From NCBI GenBank assembly GCA_951828515.1, contig OX639992.1, positions 2,334,217-2,398,216 on the forward strand: DNA of 64,000 nt, written 5' to 3'. The stretch is from an uncultured Poribacteria bacterium. Its GTDB lineage: Bacteria > Poribacteria > WGA-4E > WGA-3G. Every line of letters starts with the position of its first letter. Position 1 is the first letter of the stretch. Position numbers and translations under genes: made by a program. Below the pieces are notes generated by a model, which did not search any database, was not told the origin of the DNA, and was given only the letters and a program-made list of their open reading frames with translations. Positions 1-11,984 of this stretch are shown piece by piece.

Positions 1-632
1 ATACGGCTCTTAAATATTTGCTGTTCGCTCTGCTGGGTCTGATAGGCGTACCAATACTTGAGATACGAGCGGATACGGTTATTGAAAATGATCTCTGAAG
101 AGTTAGCATTGATGACTTTGACCCGGGTACGACCAATAATAGTCAGGCGAGTGCGAATATAGGTGGATGTCCCGGAAATTCCGCCTTGTCTGCCCTGTTT
201 CATAAGAAGTTGGTTGTAATCCTGATCGGTCATCTTCGGTTCTTCCACCCTTCCGATGATGACCATATCAGTGCCGAGTTCTTGTCCGAGTTTCGCTGCT
301 AAAGCAGGGTCTGCGTAGACTTGCTCCGGCGTTAAGTCTAACTCCGCGAGTTTATCTGCAACCGGTCTAATTTTGCTTGAGATGTCATAAACCCACTCTG
401 CCTCTTTGAATATAAGCTCCAGACGGGTTGCGAGATTCACGCCAATTCGTCCAGCTAACTTGCCAACGTCTTCTGCCGTCCCTGTTTCAGCAAAGAATGG
501 GACAATTGCAATGCGCTTTGCATCGCTAATCGGGGGTGGGGTATCAATGTCAACTTCACCATCGCCACCAAAACAGCCCACCATCGCAATGCAGAGAAGC
601 GGAATAAAGAAAAGTGTAAAGAAACGTATCAC
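1..632 (-). CDS. Putative lipoprotein, C-terminus beyond the window
   Basis: The minus strand is open from a GTG at 632 to the window edge. AGGAGG lies 9 nt before the GTG, which fixes the start. The product opens with a hydrophobic stretch ending in a lipobox-like MVGC, so it is probably exported and lipidated. Next comes KRIAIVPFFAETG and, further on, GQELGTDMVIIGRVEEPKM, a beta-strand/helix pattern like the CsgG/LpoB/TolB-N group of outer-membrane lipoproteins. That family call is a guess from pattern only. About 210 residues are visible and the C-terminus is missing. The gene ends a run of minus-strand exported proteins. Confidence 0.6.
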   Translation of the reverse strand, partial: MIRFFTLFFIPLLCIAMVGCFGGDGEVDIDTPPPISDAKRIAIVPFFAETGTAEDVGKLAGRIGVNLATRLELIFKEAEWVYDISSKIRPVADKLAELDLTPEQVYADPALAAKLGQELGTDMVIIGRVEEPKMTDQDYNQLLMKQGRQGGISGTSTYIRTRLTIIGRTRVKVINANSSEIIFNNRIRSYLKYWYAYQTQQSEQQIFKSR

Positions 633-807
633 TGAAGTGTGCCTCCTATAATTTTGGGCGTAACTTGAAAGCCAAATTTTGTAGATTGGGTCAGAATCCT
701 GTCTCCCATCCCAACCTATAAGCCGCGAGACTTCTGATGCGATTGCGTCCACTTAAAATCTCGTTGGCATATTCGATGTCTTGGGTTTCTTCGATCTTTC
801 GGTTTCC

Positions 808-838
808 TGATGATCAGGTTTATAAACCTGTTTCATCA
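808..838. repeat. Palindrome in the 650-960 intergenic gap
   Basis: CAGGTTTATAAACCTG (815-830) is a perfect 16-bp palindrome, framed by TGATGA (808-813) and TCATCA (833-838). It could be an operator or a decayed mobile sequence. It has no T-tract on either strand, so a terminator is unlikely. I see no gene in the rest of 633-959. Confidence 0.4.
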
Positions 839-959
839 TAGGCGCGATTAAGCGATCGCACCCACATATTGGAAACCAAACTGTGCCATCAAAGCACAAT
901 TTATCTTTGCCCTACATTTTCTAACAACATACCATAAATTACAGAAATAAGTCAAGCAT

Positions 960-1922
960 TTATCCAATAGCTAACGCTCGAACTTCTCCAAATTCGTGGT
1001 CAAGTTTCGTCCATGAATTGCCAGAATCTGTACTACGGTACAATTGTCCACTCACGCTGCAAGCGATAAGAAGATCGCTAAATTGCGGATTGTGAGCAAA
1101 ACACCAGATTGTGCTATTTGCTGTTCTACCGATATCGGCTCGGTTCCACGTCTTCCCAGCATCAAGCGTCGAGAAGATACCGCCCTGATCACCCGGAGGA
1201 CCGTTCCCAGCACCGATAAAGACCCGACCCGCGTTGCCATTGAGGAAAAACGCGGCACGACAGTAGGGCCATGGATAGTGTGCCTTGACATTTAATGGCG
1301 TCCACTGTTGCCCCATGTCTGTAGTTACACAAACATCATTGTTTGTCGCAGCGATGATAGTTTTAGGTGAACCCGGGACCACACAGAGCCCGTGGATATC
1401 AAGGCTGCTGAGACCCTCACTGCGCTCAACCCATGTCTCACCGCCATCTGTACTCAGGTGCATTCCATCAATTTCAACCCCAGCATAGAGCGTTTGCGAA
1501 TCTTCGGGATCAACCACAAAGGTTGTGACGCGCGGGATAATCGGAACACCTTCGCATTCTTGTGCGAGATCAGCGTTGAGTTGCTTCCAGTTATTACCGC
1601 CATCAGTGGATTTGAAAAGCGCAGAAGGACACGTACCCGCGTAGAGTGTGTTCGGTGTCTTTCGATCAATAGCGATCGCCCAAACCTCCGACTCATCCAT
1701 CGGACTTGAGAGACGATGCCATGATTCAGCAGCATTGTCTGATCGGAAGATACCTTTCTCAGTCCCAGCATAGAGGATGTCTGAATTACTTGGGTTAACC
1801 GCTATCGCGCGAACATCGGCTTCTGGAAAAAGCGCATTACTCGCCCGACGCCATGTGTCTCCGTTGTCAGTACTGCGCCAGACGCTTTGTCCAATGGTTC
1901 CGGCATAAAGTGTAGGTTTCAT
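960..1922 (-). CDS. Asp-box (BNR/sortilin-like) beta-propeller protein
   Basis: This 320-residue protein is almost entirely Asp-box repeats: STDNGDTW, STDGGNNW, STDGGETW, TTDMGQQW and STDSGNSW, with LYAGT-type strands between them, giving about seven blades. This pattern is shared by sialidase-like, Ycf48/HCF136-like and sortilin-like propellers. There is no active-site signature, so an enzyme call is not justified. No signal peptide is visible: the protein begins MKPTLYAGT. AGGAGG precedes the ATG by about 12 nt. It is probably a binding or scaffold protein; its partner cannot be told from sequence. Confidence 0.8.
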   Translation of the reverse strand: MKPTLYAGTIGQSVWRSTDNGDTWRRASNALFPEADVRAIAVNPSNSDILYAGTEKGIFRSDNAAESWHRLSSPMDESEVWAIAIDRKTPNTLYAGTCPSALFKSTDGGNNWKQLNADLAQECEGVPIIPRVTTFVVDPEDSQTLYAGVEIDGMHLSTDGGETWVERSEGLSSLDIHGLCVVPGSPKTIIAATNNDVCVTTDMGQQWTPLNVKAHYPWPYCRAAFFLNGNAGRVFIGAGNGPPGDQGGIFSTLDAGKTWNRADIGRTANSTIWCFAHNPQFSDLLIACSVSGQLYRSTDSGNSWTKLDHEFGEVRALAIG

Positions 1923-2088
1923 TTTTTACTGTGGCCTCCTAAGTTGCCTTCCGAATGTAAAGCAAAAACAAATTATGCCATTTAAGGCATAATTTCATTT
2001 CGGGCAGATTTATGGTTGATATGTGGTTTGGTTATATCTCTGTGCGGTTAAGAACCGCCTCACATTCTTCGTAACATCAAAAACGTGA

Positions 2089-2258
2089 GCCTGCAACAAC
2101 GGCGCAGGCGAATTTAAGAAATACATGTAAAAGCCTTAACGCACGCAAGTCCTCCGCAAGGTATAATTAAAAACCTGCAACAACGGCGCAGGCGGGTCTA
2201 CGTAAAGACACTTCAAAGAGCCAACCCACCTGACCGAACCGCAAGGTATAATTAAAAA
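2089..2258 (+). repeat. Two tandem copies of the CCGCAAGG-ending dispersed repeat
   Basis: Two units each start with the hairpin GCCTGC-AACAACGGC-GCAGGC and end with CCGCAAGGTATAATTAAAAA. The same start and end recur at 16.1, 52.2, 54.2 and 54.4 kb. Here the downstream end abuts the stop codon of a convergent gene, so it drives no start codon at this site. Confidence 0.75.
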
Positions 2259-4097
2259 TTAAAAATCGGTTAAGGATCCTGTACCAACAGTTCTTGAATC
2301 AAGCGAAACTTGATATACCACAGACTTCAGTACTATCTCCGGTTCAAGAAGGAACGAGAATCGATACAAGCGGTTATCCAGTGGATTCTGTGTTATAAGA
2401 TACATCGGTTGTGCTTCTCGGTAAAGTCGTTCCGTTTTGCTGTCAGAAAGCATTAGCGTTACAGTGGGCGTGAGTCCAACGAGAGGTTCAGCCGATTCAG
2501 CGATGATGTCCCAGTAACGCGGATGCACCGGATTCGGAAGTGCAGTGATTGTAAAGTTAATATGCGCACCTCGGGTTGCACTATACTGGTATGTCGAGTT
2601 GTGCGCTTGGAGATTGATTGATTCCGAATGCAAACTCGGAATAAGAAGCACCTCTGTAGCAGTATTCGCTAACACAAGGGAGCCAGTATTACCTGCCGAC
2701 AATTTTATCTCCCTGATGTCAATACTACCAGTCTTATGAAATTCAATTGCATGAACAGCACTACTCGCTGGAGAACTACTTGAGAATCCAAGTGTTAACC
2801 CCTCGGCACCTCTAAAGCCGATATAGTCCGCCGAAAAATTATTCAGCTGTCCCTGCTGCGTGCCGCTCGGATAAGAGTAATGCCAGCGACGAGGCGCGAG
2901 AGAAAGGCTGACGGCACGATACTCGGATAAATAGTTAGCCAATTTCCATTCAACAAAGATGTCAGAAATTGTTTGGGTTACCCCCCGAGATGAGAGGGCA
3001 TCTGACATACCGGTGAGCGATGTGCCGCGATTTTGGACAATTTCCACAAGTGTCCCTATACCTCCGTACTGCTCGTGAAGATAGAGCATCCACAAGAAGG
3101 CGGCACCGTAGTGCGGAAGCGAGTCCGAATCTCCCTCCGGCCACGTTACAAGCGAGATAGACGGCATTCTTTCAAATGCTGATACATGTTCCTGCAGAGA
3201 ATAACCGCAAACAAACGAGGCATACGCTGCACATCCCTCATCAACCCAAGTGACCTCTCTTGAATCATGATGCCAATTAAGAAGATGTTGAAATTCATGG
3301 GCAATAACACTGTGTGCTCTTTCACTGTTCGGGTTGAGGGGTTGTGTATCGATATATAGCATCTCCGCTTCATTACTACGAATAGGAAACCCTCGGAAAC
3401 CCGGGTTCCGAAGCAAGCCCCGATTCTGATCCGCCGGATTGAAAAAACCCGCTGTGTAACGGTCCGCCCCGCGAGCATCTTGAATATTGAGCAGAAGTAA
3501 GATAATTCTGCTATTTCCATCAATATCCGGTGGTGCTCCAAAGAAATTCGTCAACGTCGGGTAAATTCCTCGCTGTGGATTCGCTGGCGTGGTAGCGTCA
3601 AAAGCACGAATTATCGCCTGAACGGTTTCGGCGGTAACCCGTGTGTTCCACTCAGCCTCCTCAACGAAAACATAACAGAAACTACCTACACCGCGTAGAA
3701 CGGCGGAGACAGTGTACTGTTGCATGCTTCTAAAATCAGGGGCGAAGAAAGTTCGTTCTGTGCCAATTGGCAAAGCAGGCGCAGCAGGCAAGGCAGGAGC
3801 ATTTGGCTGTCGGGTATCGGCTGCCGGAAACTGTCGGTTAAGAGGTTTCCGTCTAACAAAGTCCTCTTGCTGAAGACTGATCGCCGACGGCTGACGGCTA
3901 TTTGATAGATGCGGTGTCCCGCAGAGATATGCTGAACTGCTGTAGGGATACCCCAAAATCAATAATGCTACAATCAAAAACCTCGCAAGCACACCACCCG
4001 CAAAGAACGGATGCGGACTGGTTGTCAATTGACTGACAACTATGCCTCTGAAAGCTGAAAGCCGAAAGGATCTTTGGTAGAAAAACCGCACTGACAA
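2259..4097 (-). CDS. Secreted M30-like (hyicolysin-type) metallopeptidase
   Basis: The mid-protein sequence SVIAHEFQHLLNWHHD carries the HExxH zinc motif, followed by TWVDEGCAAYAS, where the Glu fits a third ligand. This is the arrangement of M30 hyicolysin-like and related gluzincin peptidases. A hydrophobic segment (ARFLIVALLILGYPYSSSA, residues about 38-56) looks like an export signal. It is preceded by about 35 residues that resemble translated dispersed repeat (SFRLSAFRGIVVSQL), so the true start may be internal, for example a GTG near 3992. A second repeat-like stretch follows the signal (SNSRQPSAISLQQ). The C-terminal third has no recognised domain. The protein probably acts on the cell surface or outside the cell. 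Confidence 0.75.
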   Translation of the reverse strand: MSVRFFYQRSFRLSAFRGIVVSQLTTSPHPFFAGGVLARFLIVALLILGYPYSSSAYLCGTPHLSNSRQPSAISLQQEDFVRRKPLNRQFPAADTRQPNAPALPAAPALPIGTERTFFAPDFRSMQQYTVSAVLRGVGSFCYVFVEEAEWNTRVTAETVQAIIRAFDATTPANPQRGIYPTLTNFFGAPPDIDGNSRIILLLLNIQDARGADRYTAGFFNPADQNRGLLRNPGFRGFPIRSNEAEMLYIDTQPLNPNSERAHSVIAHEFQHLLNWHHDSREVTWVDEGCAAYASFVCGYSLQEHVSAFERMPSISLVTWPEGDSDSLPHYGAAFLWMLYLHEQYGGIGTLVEIVQNRGTSLTGMSDALSSRGVTQTISDIFVEWKLANYLSEYRAVSLSLAPRRWHYSYPSGTQQGQLNNFSADYIGFRGAEGLTLGFSSSSPASSAVHAIEFHKTGSIDIREIKLSAGNTGSLVLANTATEVLLIPSLHSESINLQAHNSTYQYSATRGAHINFTITALPNPVHPRYWDIIAESAEPLVGLTPTVTLMLSDSKTERLYREAQPMYLITQNPLDNRLYRFSFLLEPEIVLKSVVYQVSLDSRTVGTGSLTDF

Positions 4098-4141
4098 CTA
4101 TGCCTCCGATAACCGATAACTGAAATGAACTGCCCTGACAA

Positions 4142-5851
4142 TTATTCTTCTGATTGCTGACGGCTTCTTTCAAGTCTCTGGCGCAGTTCAGCGTTGTTTG
4201 GTTCAAGTAGGACGGCTTGCTCCAAAGTTTGCAGTGCCTTCTGTTTCAAGCCTTTCCCAAGATAAGCGTCAGTGAGATGCAAGAGAATTTCAAGTGTATC
4301 GGGCAGATAGTGGAGAGCCTGCTCCAAATTTTCTATTGCGGCATCAAGTTTCCCCTGTTTAAAGTAGATGAACCCCAAACTATCAAGATATGCTCCAGAT
4401 TTCGGGACGCTTTTGAGCGCACGGCGAACCAAAGCTGCGGCTTCATCTAAATTAATTCCCTGCTCGGCATAGAGATACCCTAATGCGTTATAGGCATCCG
4501 GCAATTCTTCTTCAGTAGATAACTCAATTGCCCTACGGAGATAAGTTTCTGCACGTTTTACATCGTCTTGCATCTGATACGCCATCCCTATACCAGACAG
4601 CGCAGGGACATATTTATCATTGACATCCAGAATCTTCGTGAAAGTCCTTACAGCTTTCCGGGGCGCATTGAATTTGATGTAAATTTGCCCGAGGGTGTAG
4701 CGAGCGTCTTGGATTCGTCTGGCTAATTCAACGCGTTCTCTACTTCTGGTCCGCAAACCGGTGCGAGTCCGTTTTACCTGTTCCTCCAGCAAATTGATTG
4801 CACGCATGATATGGAATTCAGACCTCTCAAAATCATTTTGTGCCTGATATGCGAGACTAATGCCGTGATGTGCTTCAATTTCATAGCCACTGACATTACG
4901 TGTAGTGCGTTCCTTGGCACTGTTAGTTTCCGACTGTTCTTCAAGCGGCGACAAAATAGAGAGAAAAGTCTGTATAGCTGCAGGATAATCGCCGGTTTGG
5001 AGATAGAGTTGTCCGAGGCGATTTCTCTCACTTTTCTGTCCCGGTCGAATAGTGACGACTCTTTCATAGGACTGCAAAGCCTCATCAAGCCGGTTTTGCC
5101 TTTCATAAAGTTCAGCAAGTTCCTTATGATATTGGTCTTCATAAGGCATAATGCGTGTAAGTGCCTTGAAGGACGAAATTGCAAGTTCAATATTGCCGAG
5201 ATCCCGCGCCATGCTGCCACGGTAGCGATGCGCCGTGGCGTGGTCTGGATCTAACTCAACCACGCGGCTTAGAATATCAAACATCTCCTTTTGCTTTTGT
5301 AGGATATTAGGTATGTTGCCACTTCTATTCCGTTCCATATAATTAACGAATCGGTGCGTCTCGATTTGGGCGAGGACCCATGTTGCTTTTATATTTTCAG
5401 GATTAAACTTAATAGCTATTTTAGCATCCTCTTCCGCGCCTGTGGTATCCTGCAATTTCGGAAATCGAAGTGACGCACGCTCGGCATAAATAAAACTTAT
5501 CTCGCGTGGAGATAGAAGCCCTTTTTCGATGATCACGGAGGAGTCATCAATTTCCTCGATTAAGGCATCGTAGAGGGCTTTGCTTCTCGGAATATTTCGT
5601 TCCCCTGTCCTGTGGTATGCTGCCCACATTAGGCTCGTATAGAGTTCTACGACGCGAGTCATATCAGCGTTTAATTCTGCGTCAGCATCGCGGAGTACCA
5701 CCAACTCAGGTGTCTCACCTCCGGTTTGCGCCTGCAAGTTGGAACCCAAAGAGAGACATATTGCGGTTAAAACAACAAGAATCAAGAGCCCTATAAACAT
5801 ATTGCTCCGCTGGATCAAAGGATTTCCTTGTTGACAGGTAAAATGTTTCAT
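4142..5851 (-). CDS. Exported TPR-repeat protein
   Basis: The protein has 569 residues. An N-terminal hydrophobic segment (NMFIGLLILVVLTAICLSLG) ending near AQTGG indicates export or anchoring. The rest is made of tetratricopeptide repeats, for example ELYERQNRLDEALQSYERV, ALSGIGMAYQMQDDVKRAE and GFIYFKQGKLDAAIENLEQ. TPRs mediate protein-protein contacts, so this is likely a periplasmic scaffold. AAGGA lies 7 nt before the ATG. It follows gyrA on the same strand, but nothing links it to gyrase. Confidence 0.85.
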   Translation of the reverse strand: MKHFTCQQGNPLIQRSNMFIGLLILVVLTAICLSLGSNLQAQTGGETPELVVLRDADAELNADMTRVVELYTSLMWAAYHRTGERNIPRSKALYDALIEEIDDSSVIIEKGLLSPREISFIYAERASLRFPKLQDTTGAEEDAKIAIKFNPENIKATWVLAQIETHRFVNYMERNRSGNIPNILQKQKEMFDILSRVVELDPDHATAHRYRGSMARDLGNIELAISSFKALTRIMPYEDQYHKELAELYERQNRLDEALQSYERVVTIRPGQKSERNRLGQLYLQTGDYPAAIQTFLSILSPLEEQSETNSAKERTTRNVSGYEIEAHHGISLAYQAQNDFERSEFHIMRAINLLEEQVKRTRTGLRTRSRERVELARRIQDARYTLGQIYIKFNAPRKAVRTFTKILDVNDKYVPALSGIGMAYQMQDDVKRAETYLRRAIELSTEEELPDAYNALGYLYAEQGINLDEAAALVRRALKSVPKSGAYLDSLGFIYFKQGKLDAAIENLEQALHYLPDTLEILLHLTDAYLGKGLKQKALQTLEQAVLLEPNNAELRQRLERSRQQSEE

Positions 5852-5894
5852 CGTTTATTCCTTAAAGTGTCTCCTTGTATCTGGCGTGATATAT

Positions 5895-8444
5895 CTATAG
5901 TAGGGAGGATGAGAGTTCGATCTTTGCTGCGTCAACAAGTTTTTCGTCTGCTTGGAGTGCCATTATTCGCACACCTTGGGTGTTGCGCCCGATACGTCGT
6001 ATGTCCCCGACCGCTGTTCGGGTAACATACCCGTTTGAACTAATGAGTACAAGTTCATCAGCATTTGTGACGCGCTTTGCAGCAACAACTGCTCCGTTTC
6101 GGGCAGATTTCCCGATGGCGATAATACCTTTTCCGCCGCGTTTCTGTGGACGATAAGCGGAGACAGCCGTTCGCTTACCGTATCCATTTTCTGTAACAAT
6201 TAGCAGCGTATCGCTTCCTTTTCTTTTTCCTTTTGGAGCACTTTTCTCATCTGCTTCAGACGATTCACTGTTAACAATAACCATCTGTGCGACGAAGTCA
6301 TCGTCACTTAGGCCTATTCCCCGCACGCCCCGCGTATTGCGTCCAAGAGGTCTAACGTCTTTCTCGCTGAAGCGTATGGCAACACCTTTGTGGGTAACGA
6401 GGATAACATCGGAATTGCCGTTTGTTACCTGTGCGCCGATCAGTTTATCGTCATCATCAAGGTTAACAGCAATAATACCACTTGATAGCGTGTTCTCAAA
6501 CCTGGAAAGCCCTGTCTTTTTGACAATACCCCGCTGTGTCGCCATGAAGACAAATTCATCCGATGTAACCTCTGCAACTTCGCCAGCATCAGCGGCATCA
6601 GCCTCCTCAACTTCTTCAACTTCTTGATTGGCGACCTTCGGACGGACCGTAACATAGGCTGTGATGTTTTCACCCTGTGATAAACGAAGCAGGTTCACTA
6701 CAGCACGTCCGGCTGACTGACGACTGGCTTCAGGAATTTGATGGACTTTCAGCGTATAACATTTGCCCATATCTGTGAAAAACAGAATGCTCTGGTGGGC
6801 AGTAGCGACGAAGATATGTTCCAGAAAATCGCCATCCTTTGCCGCAGCACCTCTGATGCCTACCCCACCGCGATGCTGCTTCCTATAGGTGTCCATAGGT
6901 AGACGCTTGATGTAGCCAGCATGCGATAGTGTGACCACCATCTCTTCATCAGCAATCAAATCTTCGATTTCAAATTCTTTTACCTCACCCGTAATTTCGG
7001 TACGGCGTTCATCACCGTATTTTTCTTTCAGGGCTTCAAGTTCCGTTCGGACAATATCCGTTACCAATGTTTCGTCGGCAAGAATCGCGCGAAATTCAGC
7101 GATCTGATCAAGGATTTCCGTATATTCATCGTGAATTCGTTGACGTTCCAATCCTGTCAACTGACGGAGCGTCATAGTGAGGATTTCCCTCGCTTGTTGC
7201 TCGGTGAGCTGATAAGTGTCTCGGAGCTCCTGTTCCGCCGCTTGCGGTGATTCCGCTGTTTGAACGAGTTCGATAATTGCTTCGAGATTTTGTAGTGCTA
7301 AGAGATACCCTTCTAAGATGTGGTTCCTGCGTTCGGCACGTGCAAGTTCAAATTCTGTCCGCCGCCGAATCACATCCTTTCGATGCTTAAGATAGTGGCG
7401 AACGATTTCCTCAAGTGTTAAAATCTTCGGAAGTCCCTCTACGAGGCAGAGAAGACTCGCACTGAAATTCACCTGCATTTGTGTGTGCTTATACAGTTGA
7501 TTCAGAATAACTTGCGCAATTTCGCCACGTTTAAGGGGTATGACGATGCGGATCTCTTGGTCTGATTCGTCTCGGATGTCATCAATTCCAGTAATAGTTT
7601 TGCTGACAACCAATTCATACATCCGCTCTAACAAATGATTTTTCTTTACCTGATACGGAATTTCCGTTATGATGATCTGTTCTCGTTCCGACCCGCGTAT
7701 GGAAACTCTTTCTATGATTGCCTTGGCACGGATAGTGATGCTGCCCCTGCCAGTGGTATACATCTGCTCAATACCACTCGTCCCGACGATAATACCGGCG
7801 GTAGGGAAATCGGGTCCAGGGATGTGTTCCATGAGAACTTCCGAAGTGGCATCTGAATCCGTGAGCTTATGAAGCAGCGCGTCAACTACCTCAGTGAGAT
7901 TATGTGGCGGTATACGGGTCAGGTAACCAACACCTATACCTGTTGTGCCATTGATGAGCAGATTCGGTAATAACCCTGGAAGCACTGTCGGTTCTTCAAG
8001 GGAGTCTTTGTAATTGGGCTGGAAATCAACCACCTGCTTTTCAATGTCAGCGAGCATCTCGGCGGCAATAAAAGAAAGGCGACATTCGGTGTACCGCATC
8101 GCACCCGGCGGATCGTCATCAATACTTCCAAAGTTTCCCTGTCCATCCACTAATGGGTATCGCGTGCTAAAGGGTTGTGCTAATCCAACAAGCGTACCAT
8201 AAATGGGACCATCGCCGTGTGGATGATAGTTCTTCATCACCTCCCCAACAACAGCAGCGCATTTGTCATAAGGCCGATTTGCAGTGAGATTTATCTGCCC
8301 CATCGCGTAGATAATCCGACGAGTACTCGGTTTAAGACCATCACGGACATCAGGTATTGCCCGGTTGGTGTTGACACTCATCGCATAGGTGAGATATGAT
8401 GTCGTCAGTTCGTTTTCTATGTTACGTTCTTGGATGTTTTCCAT
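5895..8444 (-). CDS. gyrA: DNA gyrase subunit A
   Basis: GyrA cuts and rejoins DNA in the A2B2 gyrase that introduces negative supercoils. The 849 residues include the N-terminal signature DGLKPSTRRIIYAM, the catalytic Tyr118 in GAMRYTECR, and the C-terminal GyrA box QKRGGKG, which separates it from ParC. An acidic, Ala-rich insert (EVEEVEEADAADAGEVAEV) sits in the C-terminal propeller. In the quinolone pocket HPHGDGPIYG, both residues that align with E. coli Ser83 and Asp87 are Gly (79 and 83). The ribosome-binding site is weak. gyrB lies 198 bp upstream on the same strand. Confidence 0.95.
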   Translation of the reverse strand: MENIQERNIENELTTSYLTYAMSVNTNRAIPDVRDGLKPSTRRIIYAMGQINLTANRPYDKCAAVVGEVMKNYHPHGDGPIYGTLVGLAQPFSTRYPLVDGQGNFGSIDDDPPGAMRYTECRLSFIAAEMLADIEKQVVDFQPNYKDSLEEPTVLPGLLPNLLINGTTGIGVGYLTRIPPHNLTEVVDALLHKLTDSDATSEVLMEHIPGPDFPTAGIIVGTSGIEQMYTTGRGSITIRAKAIIERVSIRGSEREQIIITEIPYQVKKNHLLERMYELVVSKTITGIDDIRDESDQEIRIVIPLKRGEIAQVILNQLYKHTQMQVNFSASLLCLVEGLPKILTLEEIVRHYLKHRKDVIRRRTEFELARAERRNHILEGYLLALQNLEAIIELVQTAESPQAAEQELRDTYQLTEQQAREILTMTLRQLTGLERQRIHDEYTEILDQIAEFRAILADETLVTDIVRTELEALKEKYGDERRTEITGEVKEFEIEDLIADEEMVVTLSHAGYIKRLPMDTYRKQHRGGVGIRGAAAKDGDFLEHIFVATAHQSILFFTDMGKCYTLKVHQIPEASRQSAGRAVVNLLRLSQGENITAYVTVRPKVANQEVEEVEEADAADAGEVAEVTSDEFVFMATQRGIVKKTGLSRFENTLSSGIIAVNLDDDDKLIGAQVTNGNSDVILVTHKGVAIRFSEKDVRPLGRNTRGVRGIGLSDDDFVAQMVIVNSESSEADEKSAPKGKRKGSDTLLIVTENGYGKRTAVSAYRPQKRGGKGIIAIGKSARNGAVVAAKRVTNADELVLISSNGYVTRTAVGDIRRIGRNTQGVRIMALQADEKLVDAAKIELSSSLL

Positions 8445-8642
8445 GTTGCTTTTTATAGTATTTATTACTGTTCTTAAAAACCTATGCTTTTCTATATTTT
8501 TCTATTGAAAGGAATAGATTTTTAAAGGGATCCTACCCCCCTGTTACGAGACTCGACAGCCTCTAAGCCTGAATACCACCAGGGTCGTCTGATCCGTCGT
8601 CAGAAATGAGACTCGGCTTGCATACCTCAAGGTTACGCGAGG

Positions 8643-11480
<2,838 letters not shown>

Positions 11481-11984
11481 TCAAGGTTTGTCCTTGCTTT
11501 GTGTCGTAAACAATTGCCATAGGGATTTTTTGAGTTCCGCGTCCTGCACGCTTGCCAGAGTTTGCTCAATTTCCTCTAACTGTTCAGGTGTGACTTCTTG
11601 GTCGATATTGTCAATAACAGAATCTTCTTTTGATGTTTCTGGGCTTGGGGACCGGTCTTCAGTTTCATCAGATTCCGCTGTCTGGAGTTGGTGTATTTCT
11701 ATCCGGAGGTCAGTCAGAACGGGTTTTCCTAATTCAGCGTTTATGTCGGCTATGATTTTCGGTTTGTCGAACGACAGTGCTGTCCTATAAACAGGGTATT
11801 CTGTGTAAACCTTCAAGATACCATTCGACAGCGACACGGGTAAGGTTTTTGTAGCAAGTGGTGCGCCAAGGTATTCGTATTCTCGCCAGAGAGCGAAGAC
11901 TTTCTGTTCCAGTATCTTCGGCTCAAGGTCGTGTGTTCGGATGAGTTCACTGAGAAGATGACGTAGGTTGTGAGTTTTGTCCAT
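11481..11984 (-). CDS. dciA: DciA-like DUF721 protein (helicase loader type)
   Basis: The 167-residue protein begins with helical sequence, then LVSLSNGILKVYTEYPVYRTALSF-type strands typical of the DUF721 fold (the visible run is LPVSLSNGILKVYTEYP). DUF721/DciA proteins assist loading of the replicative helicase DnaB in bacteria lacking DnaC/DnaI. Position supports this: it overlaps the end of recF by 38 bp and precedes gyrB, a classic place for DUF721 genes. The C-terminal half is acidic and looks disordered. The fold call rests on pattern and context. Confidence 0.75.
   Translation of the reverse strand: MDKTHNLRHLLSELIRTHDLEPKILEQKVFALWREYEYLGAPLATKTLPVSLSNGILKVYTEYPVYRTALSFDKPKIIADINAELGKPVLTDLRIEIHQLQTAESDETEDRSPSPETSKEDSVIDNIDQEVTPEQLEEIEQTLASVQDAELKKSLWQLFTTQSKDKP

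Noticed and set aside
960-1922. Sialidase for the Asp-box protein
   Set aside because: Asp-boxes alone do not make a sialidase and the catalytic Arg/Tyr motifs are not visible.
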